In this document: in pieces, positions 10,908 to 21,849 of the stretch | Layout of the letters: each line of letters opens with the position of its first letter | Position numbering within the stretch: position 1 is the first letter of the stretch | Assembly: GCA_028571685.1 (NCBI GenBank) | Contig: CM053164.1 | Span: forward strand, 38,862,501 to 38,926,500 | Length of the DNA stretch: 64,000 nucleotides | Direction of reading: 5' to 3' | Origin: Heterohyrax brucei | Taxonomy: Eukaryota; Chordata; Mammalia; Hyracoidea; Procaviidae | Translations under genes and position numbers: made by a program | Notes under the pieces: model-generated | Database searches by the model: none | What the model was told of the DNA's origin: nothing | The model's input: the letters and a program-made list of their open reading frames with translations, nothing else

Positions 10908-11857
10908 TGGTGGTTGTGCCGTTGAATTAGTTCCAACTCATAGTGACCCTGTGTATCACAGAACAAAACACCATCCAGTCCTATGCCATGCTCACAGTCC
11001 TTGTTATGCTTGAGCCCATTGTTGCAGCCACTATGTCAATCCATCTCATTGAGGGTCTTCGTCTTTTCCACTGGTCATCTACTTTACCAAGCATGATGTC
11101 CTTTTCCATGGGTTGATCCCTCCTGACAACATGTCCAAAGTTTTTAGGAAGCAGTCTCACTATTCTTGTTTCTAAGGAGTATTCTGTTTGTGCTTTTTCC
11201 AAGATAGATTTACTCATTCTTCTGGCAATCCATGGTACATTCAATATTCTTTGCCAGCATCACAATTCAGAAGTGTCGATTTTTCTTCAGTCTTCCTTAT
11301 TCATTGTCCGGTTCTCACATGCGCATAATGTGATAGAAAGTAGGCATGTCTTAGTCTTCTAAGTGGCATCTTAGCTTTTCAACACTCTACAGAGGTCTTT
11401 GGCAGCAGATTTTCTCAATGTAATGTGTCTGTTGATTTCTTGACTGCTGCTTTCATGGGTGTTGATTGTGGATCCAAGTAAAATAAAATTCTCTACAACT
11501 TCAATCTTTTCTCCCTTTATCATGATGTTCCTATTGGTCCAGTTGTGAGGAAATTTTTTTTTTTTTTATGTTGAGGTAAAATCCATATTGAAGGCTGTGG
11601 TCTTTGATCTTCTTTAGTAAGTACTTCAAGTCCTCTTCATTTTTAGCAAACAAGGTTGCAGCATCTGTATGATGCAGGTTATTAATGAGTCTTCCTCCAG
11701 TCCTCATGTTGGGTCTTTCTTCATATAGTCCAGCTTCTTGGATTGTTTGCTCCACATAAAGATTGAATAGGTACGATGAAAGGATACAACTCTGAGGCAC
11801 ACCTTTTCTGATTTAATCCACTCTGTGTCCCTTTGTCCTGTTCAAAAAACTACCTCC
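10908..11857 (-). mobile_element. RTE LINE, 3' kilobase
   Basis: This is a 5'-truncated minus-strand copy. It begins with the RTE tail (GTGGTTGTGCCGTTGAATTAG) and is collinear with the copies at 32342 and 49695 through the C-terminal region into the reverse transcriptase. Homology stops near 11857, where an LTR-like block begins. Confidence 0.9.
10981..11800 (-). pseudogene. RTE reverse transcriptase remnant
   Basis: Two open pieces remain. The first, 11531-11800, covers reverse transcriptase motif B (SCILSSYLFNLY) and motif C, where the catalytic YADD box reads HTDA, followed by the FYLNIKKKK block. The second, 10981-11244, covers the C-terminal region with MEKDIMLGKVDDQWKRRRPS. The catalytic loss shows it is dead. 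Confidence 0.85.
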
Positions 11858-12430
11858 TGATGCAATGGCATATAAAGTTTATTTAAGAGAAAGAGAATTA
11901 GAGGTCAGTGTAAATCTTTCACATACATCTTTCACTGGTTGAGCTTCCCAATCAGTGACTCAGAATGGTTAGAGATGTGGAAAGGCATTTATAGTCTTCC
12001 GTGTTACAGCAACCAGGAAGGGCCTAACATGGCCAAAGCCGTAGGCCATTGGCTCTGGCCAACAGATCTTTGCCTGTATCCCCAGGTTTACATGATACTG
12101 TCACTGACTTTGGAGGTCAATGTATGAGGATGTTTGGAGGTACAGTTTTTCTTGTCCCCTCCTCCATCTCCACTAAGGTGTGCTTCAGTTGCCAGATACC
12201 AGCAAGCTTCAAGGCAGAATGCTATCCTTCAGGTTCTGTCATCTCTGTTGTTGTGGCAACAGGGTTCTGGCAACACGAGCAGCTTAGCAATAGTCTCAGG
12301 CACAGAGGATGTTGTGCTGATGGCCTTGATGCTCTTTGTGATGCTGATCATGGAGTTCCTGGCCCAGGGAGAGGCAGCACTATCAAGGACCTTACACCCT
12401 AAGGAATGCTTTGGAGATGGTGATTTTTAT
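11858..12430 (-). mobile_element. putative ERV-type LTR, minus strand
   Basis: Read on the minus strand there is a TATA-like CTATAAATGCC (plus 11982-11993) and, about 100 bp further on, an AATAAA signal (plus 11878-11883). The block starts with TG exactly where RTE homology ends. The outer end is unclear. The assignment rests only on these control signals. Confidence 0.4.
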
Positions 12431-12859
12431 AGTCACAGTGGGATTTTTTGTTGTTAAATCTTTTTATTACTATGCAAGGAAAAACAAAGAACTGGTCACT
12501 GAAATTTCTGCCCTTTTGGACAAAAGACATCAAATTTTTAAAAAGTCTTGCCACACTGAAAGAATATGTGGAGATCTTAAATCAACTATACTAGTGAAGC
12601 AGGTGAGAGCCTTCAGGACCCCAACTTTAAGAGGGAAAACTACAAATAGATGGTCAGGATTAATTCTTTATATAATTGAATTTCTTATTTGTTGTTTTTT
12701 TTCCCCCCTTTTCTTAAAATACCTGGCTTCCTTTATCTGGCCCAGGAAATCACACATTAAACTGACAGAAGCCACGGAGGTAATATCTTTGCAGATCTCA
12801 TAGCTTCTTTAGAAACATCAAATTAGTGAAGAGGCAAGTGAAGACACTAAATGGAAGTG

Positions 12860-13800
12860 CCAGGTGAGCCAGGCACTGAGTGGAGGGGCCAATAAAGGTA
12901 CCAGTGTGACCCCCTGCCTTAGCCAGCAACTGAGAGTTTCCTGGACTTCAGATTGGGTGCAGCCTGATCCAGGACAGGTGCTGCTCCCAAACTGCTTTCA
13001 TTGTTCTCCTAACTTGGCTCCTTGTACTGACAAGGCACATAGCTTCTCCTTTAAAACCCCTGATTTTGTCTGACCAGCTCTGACAGGCTCTGAGGATGAG
13101 GAAATCCCCCTGTCCATTTGAATATCAGGATGCAAAATAAACTTTGATCATTCACCCAAATACTTGTCTCAGAGACTGGTGTTTTCAGGGCAAGTAATGA
13201 GAATCTAGAGCCTTGTCCAATAACAAATTCTGACAAGTCAGCCAGGAGGCAGGGCTACCTGAGCTCAACAGTTTCCCAGGGGAACAGAGAACCTATGGAG
13301 ATCCTCTTTATAAGCAGCCATGAAAATATTGGATCTCTGCCAGCCTCTTCTTCCTGTGGGGCACTGTTGTCTAACCTACCGAGGGTGAGTGACCAAGCTA
13401 TTTTTTTGTGTGTAGAGGGGTGGGGATTGTTTTTTATTTTTAATTTTCTGGTTTGTGGATCCATGAAAAAATGGGGACAGCCTCAGATTACAGGGTTTCC
13501 ACATGTTATCCCTGATCTGTGACATCAAAGGCATACAGCCTAGTATACCTCTGCTGGAAAGTTCCAAAACTGTTAGTTTACAGGTGTTCCTGGCAGCTGG
13601 GTCCCTTAGGGAGGTTTCCTTACACTAGAGAAGTTCTGGGGGTGGCTAGCCCCCATGTATTCCTGGAAAACAGGTGTTTTTGGTTTCCTCAGGGTTTTGT
13701 CTCTATCAGTGGGACATGTTGGTCATGGTGGTCCCCACTGGAAAGTTCTGAGAGCCAGAAGTGTCTCCTAAGTGATCCCGCTGGAGGGTTTCAGGTATGT
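12860..13800 (+). mobile_element. putative ERV LTR end plus leader-like region
   Basis: A TTTAAAACCCCTG near 13052, an AATAAA at 13136-13141 and a U5-like CTTGTCTCAGAGACTGGTG look like the R-U5 part of a retroviral LTR. Downstream is a splice-donor-like GGGTGAGTGACC at about 13382. No gag, pol or env frame was recognised. It could be a different repeat or unique sequence. Confidence 0.35.
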
Positions 13801-14617
13801 AAGTGAAAACAGTCAGCTTAAAAAATGTGTACATTCTAGTGGGGGGGTGGTTCGCTTAAGTGGACAGCTGGGAGAACTTAAGGGTCCTAAGCCTTTAAGC
13901 TTCTGAATTAATCCAAATATATGTAAATGCCTTTCCTGAGTTACCAGTTGAAAGAACTTCAGGGAAATCTCTTTTAGAAAAAGCCAGCTGATAAATTAAA
14001 GGCATGGATGTTTAAACAAGCTTTTTCAGTTATGGGCTCAGGATGGCTCCCTGGGTTTTGGTGGGGGGGATAATTGAGCCGAATAGATATCTAGTATAAC
14101 AAATTTATACACTGTTTGCTTTTCAAGCAACAAGAATACACACACACACACACACACACTGTATAAGCCTGATGAGTGAGTGAAACTTTGCTGTTTAAGG
14201 AATGTATTATAACAGTTTATTAGAAGAGGTTTATTTGGTATGGTTAAAGGTTTTGCTTGTATAACAATTTAATGCCTGGATTTGTGTGATTTTTAAGAAT
14301 ACTAACCTTAGAAAAATTGGATAACAAGGTTTTCTGACTTCTGAGTAAAATGGTTAATTTATTTCTTGAAGGCAAAATCAGGTCCATCAGGATAAGATTC
14401 CTGAGTTGAAACTTAGCCACAGGTATGAAAAAAGATGGAAGAGCTAAAAGGTTCTGGCACAGAAAGGAATCAAAGAGTGCCCAGTTTTTATTCAGTTAAA
14501 ATGTATACGTTTATTTCTTCTTAATATTGTCCAACAAATACATACTATTAAGTCATGATTTTATTGTTATTTCTAATTGCTAACTGAAGAAATTCTAGTT
14601 ACATATGATGAGTGCTA
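13801..14617. other. unassigned sequence with a CA microsatellite
   Basis: No gene seen. A (CA)n run lies at 14138-14159. The stretch may continue the ERV-like block upstream. Confidence 0.35.
14138..14159 (+). repeat. (CA)n microsatellite
   Basis: About 11 perfect CA units. Confidence 0.95.
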
Positions 14618-14745
14618 TTCTTGCTGATCAGAAAGTCTGCAGTTCAAATCTGCCAGCTTCTTCTTGGAAGCTTGGCATTGCAACCCTGTTCTGATCTACA
14701 GGGCCATGGTGAATTAAAATCAGCTCCACAACAGTGAGTTATATT
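14618..14745 (+). mobile_element. AfroSINE, diverged
   Basis: The B-box region GTCTGCAGTTCAAATCTGCC and the downstream TTCTTGGAAGC and TTTGGTTTT tail are recognisable. The head is missing. Confidence 0.7.
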
Positions 14746-15417
14746 TGGTTTTAAATAGCTAATTTGACTTGGTGAGAAACAGCAGGAAACCAAAAACAGC
14801 AGCAAAAACCAAATTAGTGCCAACCCACAGAAGTTTTCTGACAGATAGGGGTGTTTCTAAACACTTAAACTGGTAGACCTAGACTTGCTGACCCATGGAG
14901 CCAGAGAGCTGGATGCCTGTGTGACAAAGGCTAGCTGGTGGAGTGGGATGTCTTGAATATTTAAATTGGAAGAGCTACAGAGCTTTAAAACACATGCTCC
15001 AACAGGGCAGATGCAGGGTAAGGCTCATGCCTTAAGGTGGTAAGGAAACAAGAGCCGATCATGGGAAGTTAACTTGCTTCAAAGGTTTGAAAAGTTGGAA
15101 CCATGCCCCCTGGTATTTCTAATTGTGGAATTGCCACTCCTATGGGCTTGAACTGAGACTTTTACTGTGATGGGGTGAATGTTTTATGTGTTGCAAGGTT
15201 ATAATTCTTTAGAAATCAAAGAGTGTGATATCATAATTATCTTTTATTTAATCTGATATCATCGAAGTCAATGCTTTGACTGAGACATTCAGATTATTTG
15301 CCTATAAGTTTATTTTTATACTGTATAAGTTTTTAGAGACATAATAACCCTGGTATACCCTTACTGTGTGATATTATACCTCAAGGTTATTATGTATGGT
15401 ATTTAATGTTCCTTAAA
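14746..15417. other. unassigned sequence
   Basis: No gene or clear repeat seen. Confidence 0.35.
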
Positions 15418-17776
15418 AATATGGGTAGTCCAAAGCAATCTACTTATATAATGCAATCCCAATACAAGTTCCAGTGTCATTTTTTAATGAGATGGAGAAA
15501 CAAATCACCAATTTTGTTTGGAAAGGGAAGAAGCCCCGGATAAGTAAGGTACTACTAAAGAAGAAGAACACACTGGGAGGCCTCTAATTACCTGACCTTA
15601 GAACATACTACACTGCCTCAGTGGTCAAAACAGCCTGGTACTGGTACAAGAACAGACAGATCGATCAACGGAACGGAACTGAGACCCCAGAGATGACACA
15701 ATCTGCCTATGAACAGTTAACATTCGACAAAGGCCCTATGACATTAAATTGGGGTATAAACAATATCTTCAACAAATGAATAGCCATCTGCAATAAATTG
15801 AAACAAGATCCATATCTTACACCTTATACAAAAACGAACTCCAAATGGGATAAAAGATCTAAATATCGAACCTAAAATGATAAAGCTCATCCAAGAAAAA
15901 GTAGGAACAACAATGGAAGTTTTAATACACAATATGGACAGACTCCAAAATCTGTCAAACAAACCACAATCATCAGAAAAGAGAATAGATAAATGGGAAC
16001 TATTAAGAATCAAACACTTTTGCTCATCCAAAGACTTTATTAATAGAATTAAAAGAACACCTACGGTATGGGAAAAAATATTTGGCAACTCTATGTCGGA
16101 CCGACGCCTGATCTCCAGAATCTATAAGAGACTATAAAAATATCAGTAAGAAAAAGATAAATCATCCAATTAAGCAATGGGCAAAGGAGATGGACAGACA
16201 TTTCCCTAAAGAGGAGATCCGGGCAGCCAAAAAACACATGTGGACATGCTCATGATCTTTAGTTATTAAACAAATTCAAATCAAGACGACAATGAGATAC
16301 TATTTCACCCCAACAAGGTTGGCTATGATCCAGAAAACACAAAACAACAAATGCTGGAGAGGCTGTGGAGAAAGTGGAACCCTCCTACACTGTTGGTGGG
16401 GTTGCAAAATGGTCCAGCCTCTTTGGAAAGCAATCTGGTGCTTTCTTAAAAAAATGGATATTGGGATACCATTTGACCCAGTAATTCCACTACTTGGAAT
16501 ACATCCTACAGAATCAAGGCCTTTCACACCAACGGACACATGCACCAGAATATTTATCGCAGCACAGTCCATGAGAGCAAAGAGATGGAATCAACCCAGA
16601 TGCCCAACAACAGAAGAAAGAATAGGTAAACTATGGTATATATACTCAATGGAGCACTGTGCAATGATAAAGAATAACGATGATTCCAGGAAACATCTCC
16701 TAACCTGGTTTCAACTGGAAGACATTATGTTGAGTGAAAGTAGTCAGCAACAAAAGGACAAATATTATATGAGACCTCTACGATAAGATCTCAAAAACAG
16801 ATTGTGTATAGCAGCAAAGACTCTTTTTGACAGCTGCAAGGGAGGGGAGGGAAAGAGGGCAAGAGGGGAGGGTTTGGATTAGATAGTTGCTAGAAATCTG
16901 GTTGGGTGAAATTGGTGATAGCACACATTAGAAACAAGAACAAAATTAAGTGGACTTCAGCATAACTTGAATACTCCTTCCATCTTAACCCAATATTGCA
17001 AGGACAGACTAGCTGGGGCAGGGGGCAGGGGACCATGCTCTTAGGCAAAATCATGGCCAATTGGCACAACTAGCATTTTTCTAAGAGGGATTTCTGTACC
17101 CCACATTGGTGAGTGGCATCTGGGGTCTTAAAAGCTGCCAAGCTGCTATTCGAGGGCACAACAAACGGTCTCAACTCAGCAGGAATGGATGCTCACCGAG
17201 GACCAAAATGACATGGGGTAAAGACAACCCAGAAGATAGAGAGACCGACATGAGTGGGTGCCTGCATAGACTTGGGACCAGAAGAACCAGATGGTGCCTG
17301 GCTACCACCAGTGATAGCTGCGATGGAGCTCATTAAGTTGAGTCTCACTGGCAACACAAGAATAAAAGGGGAGCATCCTGAGATCTCCACTAAAAGACCT
17401 CAATTGATGGTCCAGAGGTTTTGGGGTTCCCCTGGGAGCATGGCCCCTGGCCCTGATGCTGCTCTTGCCCATAAATCATAACGAAGGTCCACTCTTCAGA
17501 CAGGAATGGACTGGACTCGGCAATGCAGAGTAACCATATATTGGAAGCACTTTATGGTTCTATACGTCTATAGGATATCATCCTGCTGACCTCAGGCTGG
17601 AGGAAGGAGAGTGGGTTCAGAGGACGGGAAAGGAGGCTGTTGGGAGGATGAGATATGTATGGAGCAGAGAGGAATAGTGTGCTGTCACCAGGCAGGGAGA
17701 GCAGTGGAAGCTGCATATAGGTGGGCATGTAAATTTATACAGGAATGTACATTTTCACTCAGTCATATTAAATAAA
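15418..17776 (+). mobile_element. L1 LINE, 3' 2.4 kb
   Basis: This is a 5'-truncated plus-strand L1 with the C-terminal part of ORF2 and a complete 3' UTR ending in an A-rich tail near 17770. The 3' UTR carries the landmarks shared by the window's younger L1s: a purine-rich block at 16835-16875, a lineage-typical TCTTAAAAGCTGCCAAG segment, AGAAGAACCAGATGGTGCC, and GTGTGCTGTCACCAGGCAGG. It is among the better preserved copies here. Confidence 0.95.
15877..16786 (+). pseudogene. L1 ORF2 C-terminal remnant
   Basis: ORF2 encodes the L1 endonuclease/reverse transcriptase; this is its C-terminal end. The two open pieces, 15877-16137 and 16292-16786 (164 codons, the second longest open frame in the window), carry LISRIYKRL, TRLAMIQKTQNNKCWRGCGE and RWNQPRCPTTEERIGKLWYI. 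These include the cysteine-bearing C-terminal region typical of L1 ORF2. A stop at about 16138 and a shift separate the pieces. Confidence 0.93.
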
Positions 17777-17937
17777 AAAATATATATATAAAATAAAATA
17801 AAAAGAAGTGCACTGGTAGCACACAGTCGATCTCCAAAGACAGGGAGATGTGTTTCTGTGTGTTGTTCTCCCACCCCCACCACTACTGGTGTTGAAGCAA
17901 ATCTCTTTCCAAACAATAGCTGAACATAAGCTAAATG

Positions 17938-18393
17938 CTGTGATTGAATTGTCTCCCAAACTTACATATGGTAAATATTAGCACCTATATCATGGATATA
18001 ATCCTATCTGAGAATAAGTTTTCTTTGTTATGTTGCCAGCCAAGTGCTGTTTAGTTGGATACGACTCATTTGTTACGTTAATGAAGTCATATCAGAGTAG
18101 CATGTGTCTTAAGTCAATCACTTTTTAGACATAATAGAGCAGAATCAACAAAGAAATAAACAAGGACAAATTAAGGAAAGCTGATGCCATGTGGAAATCA
18201 CCAAGAAACCAAGGAACAGAAGTTGGAGACAGGGATCTTTGCCAAGAGCCAACAGAGACAGAAAGACTTCCTTTAGAGCCTGTGGCTCAAATTCAAAATT
18301 CTAAACTCCTAACTGTGACAAAATAAATTACTGTGCATCTAAACCACTCATGTGAGGCATTTCTGTCCAGCAGCACGAAGAAACTAAGAGATT
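17938..18393 (+). mobile_element. MaLR-like LTR with a small internal insertion
   Basis: The family's 5' start (GTGATTGAATTGTCTCCC) and 3' end (CTAACTGTGACAAAATAAATT, then AAACTAAGAGATTG) are present. A SINE-tail fragment, GCCAGCCAAGTGCTGTTTAG, interrupts it at about 18037-18070. Confidence 0.75.
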
Positions 18394-19616
18394 GTGGAAC
18401 GGGGATATCAGTCTCCACACATGACTAGGAAGGCAGTCTGCGAGAAACAGATATGGGCAGTCACCTAACAAATGAACTGCTACAGCCTTCAACAAACAAA
18501 ACCCAGCAAAGTCTAGGGAAGGGAGAGTCTGATTTCCAAAGTTATCATGTTATAACTACAATGCAAATTTTCCACAAAAAGTAACCAGGCATACAGTGAA
18601 ACAGTAAGGATGTCCCATTCAAAAGAACACAATAAACTAGGAGAAACCATGGTTGTGAAACAACAGATCATGGACTCACCATACAAATACTTGAAGAAAA
18701 TTGTATTAAATATGCCCAGAGAGCTAAAGGAAAACACAGAAAAAGGACTTAATAAAATTAAGAAAACCAATAAACAGAGAAATTGTAAAAAGGAACCAAG
18801 TAGAAAAATGAAGCTGTGAGGTACAATAACTAAAAGGAAAAATTCTTTGGAGTCAATTGCAGGTTTGAGCAGGCAGAAAACATAACTATTAAATTTGAAG
18901 ATGGGAAAACACAAATTTTTCAGTCTGAGGAGACAAGAGAAAAGAATGTAGAAAACTTCACAGACCCTAAGGGAGTTAGGAGACGCTTTAAAGAAGAACA
19001 ACGTACACATTACAGGAGCTCCAAAAGCAGACGGGAGATAGAGGCTGAGAGAGTATTTGAGAAAATAGTGTCTCAAGATTTCCTAAATATAACAAAAGAC
19101 ATGAATTTATACATCCAAGAAGTTCAATGAGCTCCAAGTAGGAAAAACTTAAAGGGATTCACATTAAAACATACTATAACCAAACTCACAGAAACCAAAG
19201 CTGAAAGAGACTCTTGAAAACAGCAAGGGAGAATCATTACATACAAGGAATCCCCAATGAGATTAAACATCAGTTTTGTCTCACAGACTGTGGAGGCCAG
19301 AAGGCAGTGGGATGACATATTTAAAGTTTTGAAAGAAGACTGTAAATAAGAATTCTACAACCAGAAAAACTGTCCCTCAAATGAGGTTTACATTTAGATG
19401 TTTCCAGATAAACAAAAGCTGAGAAATCTTGTAACCATTAGACCTCTCCTACAAGAAACACTAAAGGGAATCTTTCAGGTTGAAAAGAACACTTGACATT
19501 AACTTGAGACACTACAAAGAAACGAAAATCTACAGTAAAGATAATTTTATAGGGAAATACAAAGGCCAGTTTTATTGTATTTTTGGTTTTCAACTCCACT
19601 TGTTACAGCCTACTCA

Positions 19617-19790
19617 TTTATCTGTTGCCTTTGAGTTGATTCCAACTCATAGTGACCCCATAAGACTTAAAGTAGACCTGTCCCATAGAGTTCGCAAGGC
19701 TGTAATTTCACAGCAGCAGACTGTCATATCTCCCTCCTGTGGAAGGACTTATGGGTTCGAATTATTGTCTTTCAGTTAGCAGCCAAGAAC
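19617..19790 (-). mobile_element. AfroSINE in HAL1/L1
   Basis: Minus-strand copy with tail ATTCCAACTCATAGTGACCC and internal AGTTCGCAAGGCTGTAATTTC (long variant type), ending near CACCAAG. Confidence 0.75.
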
Positions 19791-19984
19791 TGAAACATTG
19801 CTCCACCAAGTTTTCTTTATTATACCCTACATTTAAAAGGCAAATGCATAAAAATATCTATAAATTTGTTATTGGGCACACAACGTGCAGAGATGTAATT
19901 TGTGGCAACAACAACGTAAAAGGAGAACAGCATGGCATAGGACAGTTTTTGCATGCTACTACAGCTAAAATGAAACTCAACCTG

Positions 19985-20120
19985 CTTGTTTCAAGAGCTG
20001 ATTCTAACTCACAGTGACTCTATAGGACAGAAGAGAACTGTACTATAGGGTTTCCAAGGAGCCTAGGTGGGTTTGAACGGCCAACATTTTGGTCAGCAGC
20101 CACTGCACCACCAGGGCTTA
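19985..20120 (-). mobile_element. AfroSINE in HAL1/L1
   Basis: Minus-strand copy with tail ATTCTAACTCACAGTGACTC, central GGGTTTCCAAGGAGCC and A-box end GCACCACCAGGGCT. Confidence 0.9.
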
Positions 20121-20993
20121 TCAGTTCATCACACATTGTTATAAATTTAGGGTGTTAAGTGTAAGCCCCATATAACCACAAAGAAAATATCAAAAATATA
20201 TACACAAAAAAATGAGAAAAAAGTAAGAATGATTCATTACAAAAAAATCAGCTAAACACAAAACTAGGCAATGTTCAAAGACATGACAGGCAAGAAAGGA
20301 ATAAAACACAGCAAACAAAAAGTCAAACAGCAGAAATAATTCTGTCCTTATCTGTAATACTTTAAATGTAAATTGATTAAATTCTCCAGTCAAAAGCCTG
20401 ACATTGGTAGAATGGGGAAGAAATCGTTATCTAACTCTGTATTGTTTATAAGAGACTCATCTTATTTTCATAAGTTTTTTAAGTCGTGCTTTAAGTGAAA
20501 GTTTACAACTAATTTCTCATACAAAAATTGATACATCTTGCTATGTTATCCTAGTTCCTCTTCCTATAATGTGAGAGCACACTCTTTCTTTCTACCCTGT
20601 CTTTCCCGTGTCTGCTCAGACAGCTCCTGTCCCTTCCGGCCTTCTCATCTGCCTCTGAACAGGAGCTCCCCAGTCAGTCTCCTGTATTTACTTTAGTGCA
20701 TACATTTTTTGTTTTGTAGTCTAGTCCAATCTTTGAAATGTTGGCTTCAGGAATGATTTTACTGTGTGGCTAACAAAGAGTCTACAATGTCTTCTGGGGT
20801 CATTCAGACCATTAAGTCTGGTCTTTTTATGAGAATTTGAGTTATACACCCCACTTTTCTTCTGCTCTGTGAAGGACACTCTCTTGTGTTCCCTGTCAGG
20901 ATGGTCATTGATGGCAGCTGGGTACCATCTAGTTCTTCCAGTCTCAGGCTGATGGAATTTCTGATTTGAGGCTCTTTCTGTCTCTTGGAAGCC

Positions 20994-21147
20994 TTAGTGG
21001 CATAGTGGTTAAGAACTACAGCTGCTCACCAAAACGTTGGCAGTTCTAATCCACTAGGTGCTCCTTGGAAACCATATGGGGAAGTTCTACTCTGCCCTAT
21101 AGTGTCATTATGAGTTAGAATTGACTGGAAGGCAATGGTTTTGGATT
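20994..21147 (+). mobile_element. AfroSINE inside the L1 3' UTR
   Basis: Complete plus-strand copy: AGCCTTAGTGGCATAGTGG head (A box), GGCAGTTCTAATCCACTAGG (B box), and a tail ending ATTGACTGGAAGGCAATGG. Confidence 0.92.
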
Positions 21148-21252
21148 TCTTTTTTTCTTCTCTCTCCCTTCTCCCTCCCTCTCCCCTCCCCTTCTCACCT
21201 CCTCCCTCTTCCTTCTTCCCTCCCTGTCTCTCTCTCTTCTTCCTGTCTCTTA
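21148..21252 (+). repeat. polypyrimidine tract of the L1 3' UTR
   Basis: About 100 bases of nearly pure C/T. On the L1 sense (minus) strand this is the purine-rich tract common in mammalian L1 3' UTRs. Other copies of this L1 carry shorter versions. Confidence 0.8.
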
Positions 21253-21849
21253 GGCTCATATTTCTCTTGTGTCTTTGCAATTCTTCATTCTCCTTTGCTC
21301 CAGGGGGGTTGGGAACAATTAATGCATCTTACATAGCCAATTGCTAGCCTTTAAGACCCCAGACACCACTCACCAAAATGGAATGCAGACCATTTTCTTA
21401 ATAAAAAGTTGTTATACCAATTGACCTAGATGTCTCCTGAAGCCATAGTCCTCAGATCCCTGCTTGATACTCTGTCCCTTGAAGTGTTTGGTTGTATTCA
21501 GAAATTCTTAGCTTTTGATTAAGTTCAGTTACGCTAACTTCTCCACTATTGTGTATTGTCTTTTCTTTCACCAATTCTTGTTTACTGTCTCAGTTAGTGA
21601 TTATCTCTCTCCATTCATCTCCACCCTCATAACCATCGAACAATATTTTCCTCTGTGTTTAAGCCTTTTTGTGAGTTCTTATAATAGTGGTCTCGTGCAA
21701 TATCTGTCCATCTGTGACTGACTAGTTTCACTCAGCATAGTATCTTCCAGATTCATCGTGTCGTGGGGATTCATCACTGTTCTTTTTCATTGCATAGCAT
21801 CCCATTGGGTGACTATACCGTATTTTGCTTAACCATTCTACTGTTGATG

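Larger units (their letters stand above)
18500..20462 (+). mobile_element. HAL1/old L1 (ORF1 region), split by SINEs
   Basis: Degenerate L1 ORF1-like sequence. It has coiled-coil-type lysine/glutamate-rich stretches, then AAGAATTCTACAACCAG, AAGCTGAGAAATCTTG and CTACAAGAAACACTAAAGG, which match the ORF1 C-terminal end of HAL1/L1. Beyond two SINEs it continues with CTTTAAATGTAAATTGATTA and ATAAGAGACTCATCTT, the start of ORF2 or its HAL1 equivalent. It is the host for the nested insertions downstream. Confidence 0.65.

Noticed and set aside
12049..12803. Three overlapping plus-strand frames of 107-130 codons
   Set aside because: No similarity to a known protein. They overlap in different frames and lie in LTR-like sequence.
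13382..13394. GGGTGAGTGACC as an exon splice donor
   Set aside because: It matches a donor consensus, but no open exon or partner acceptor could be supported. It is kept only as part of a tentative ERV leader.
18513..19076. 187-codon minus-strand frame
   Set aside because: It is antisense to HAL1/L1 ORF1-like sequence and has a Phe/Leu-rich shadow composition.
21026..21347. Overlapping frames rich in Arg/Glu or Ser/Pro/Leu
   Set aside because: They come from the L1 polypurine/polypyrimidine tract and the adjoining SINE.
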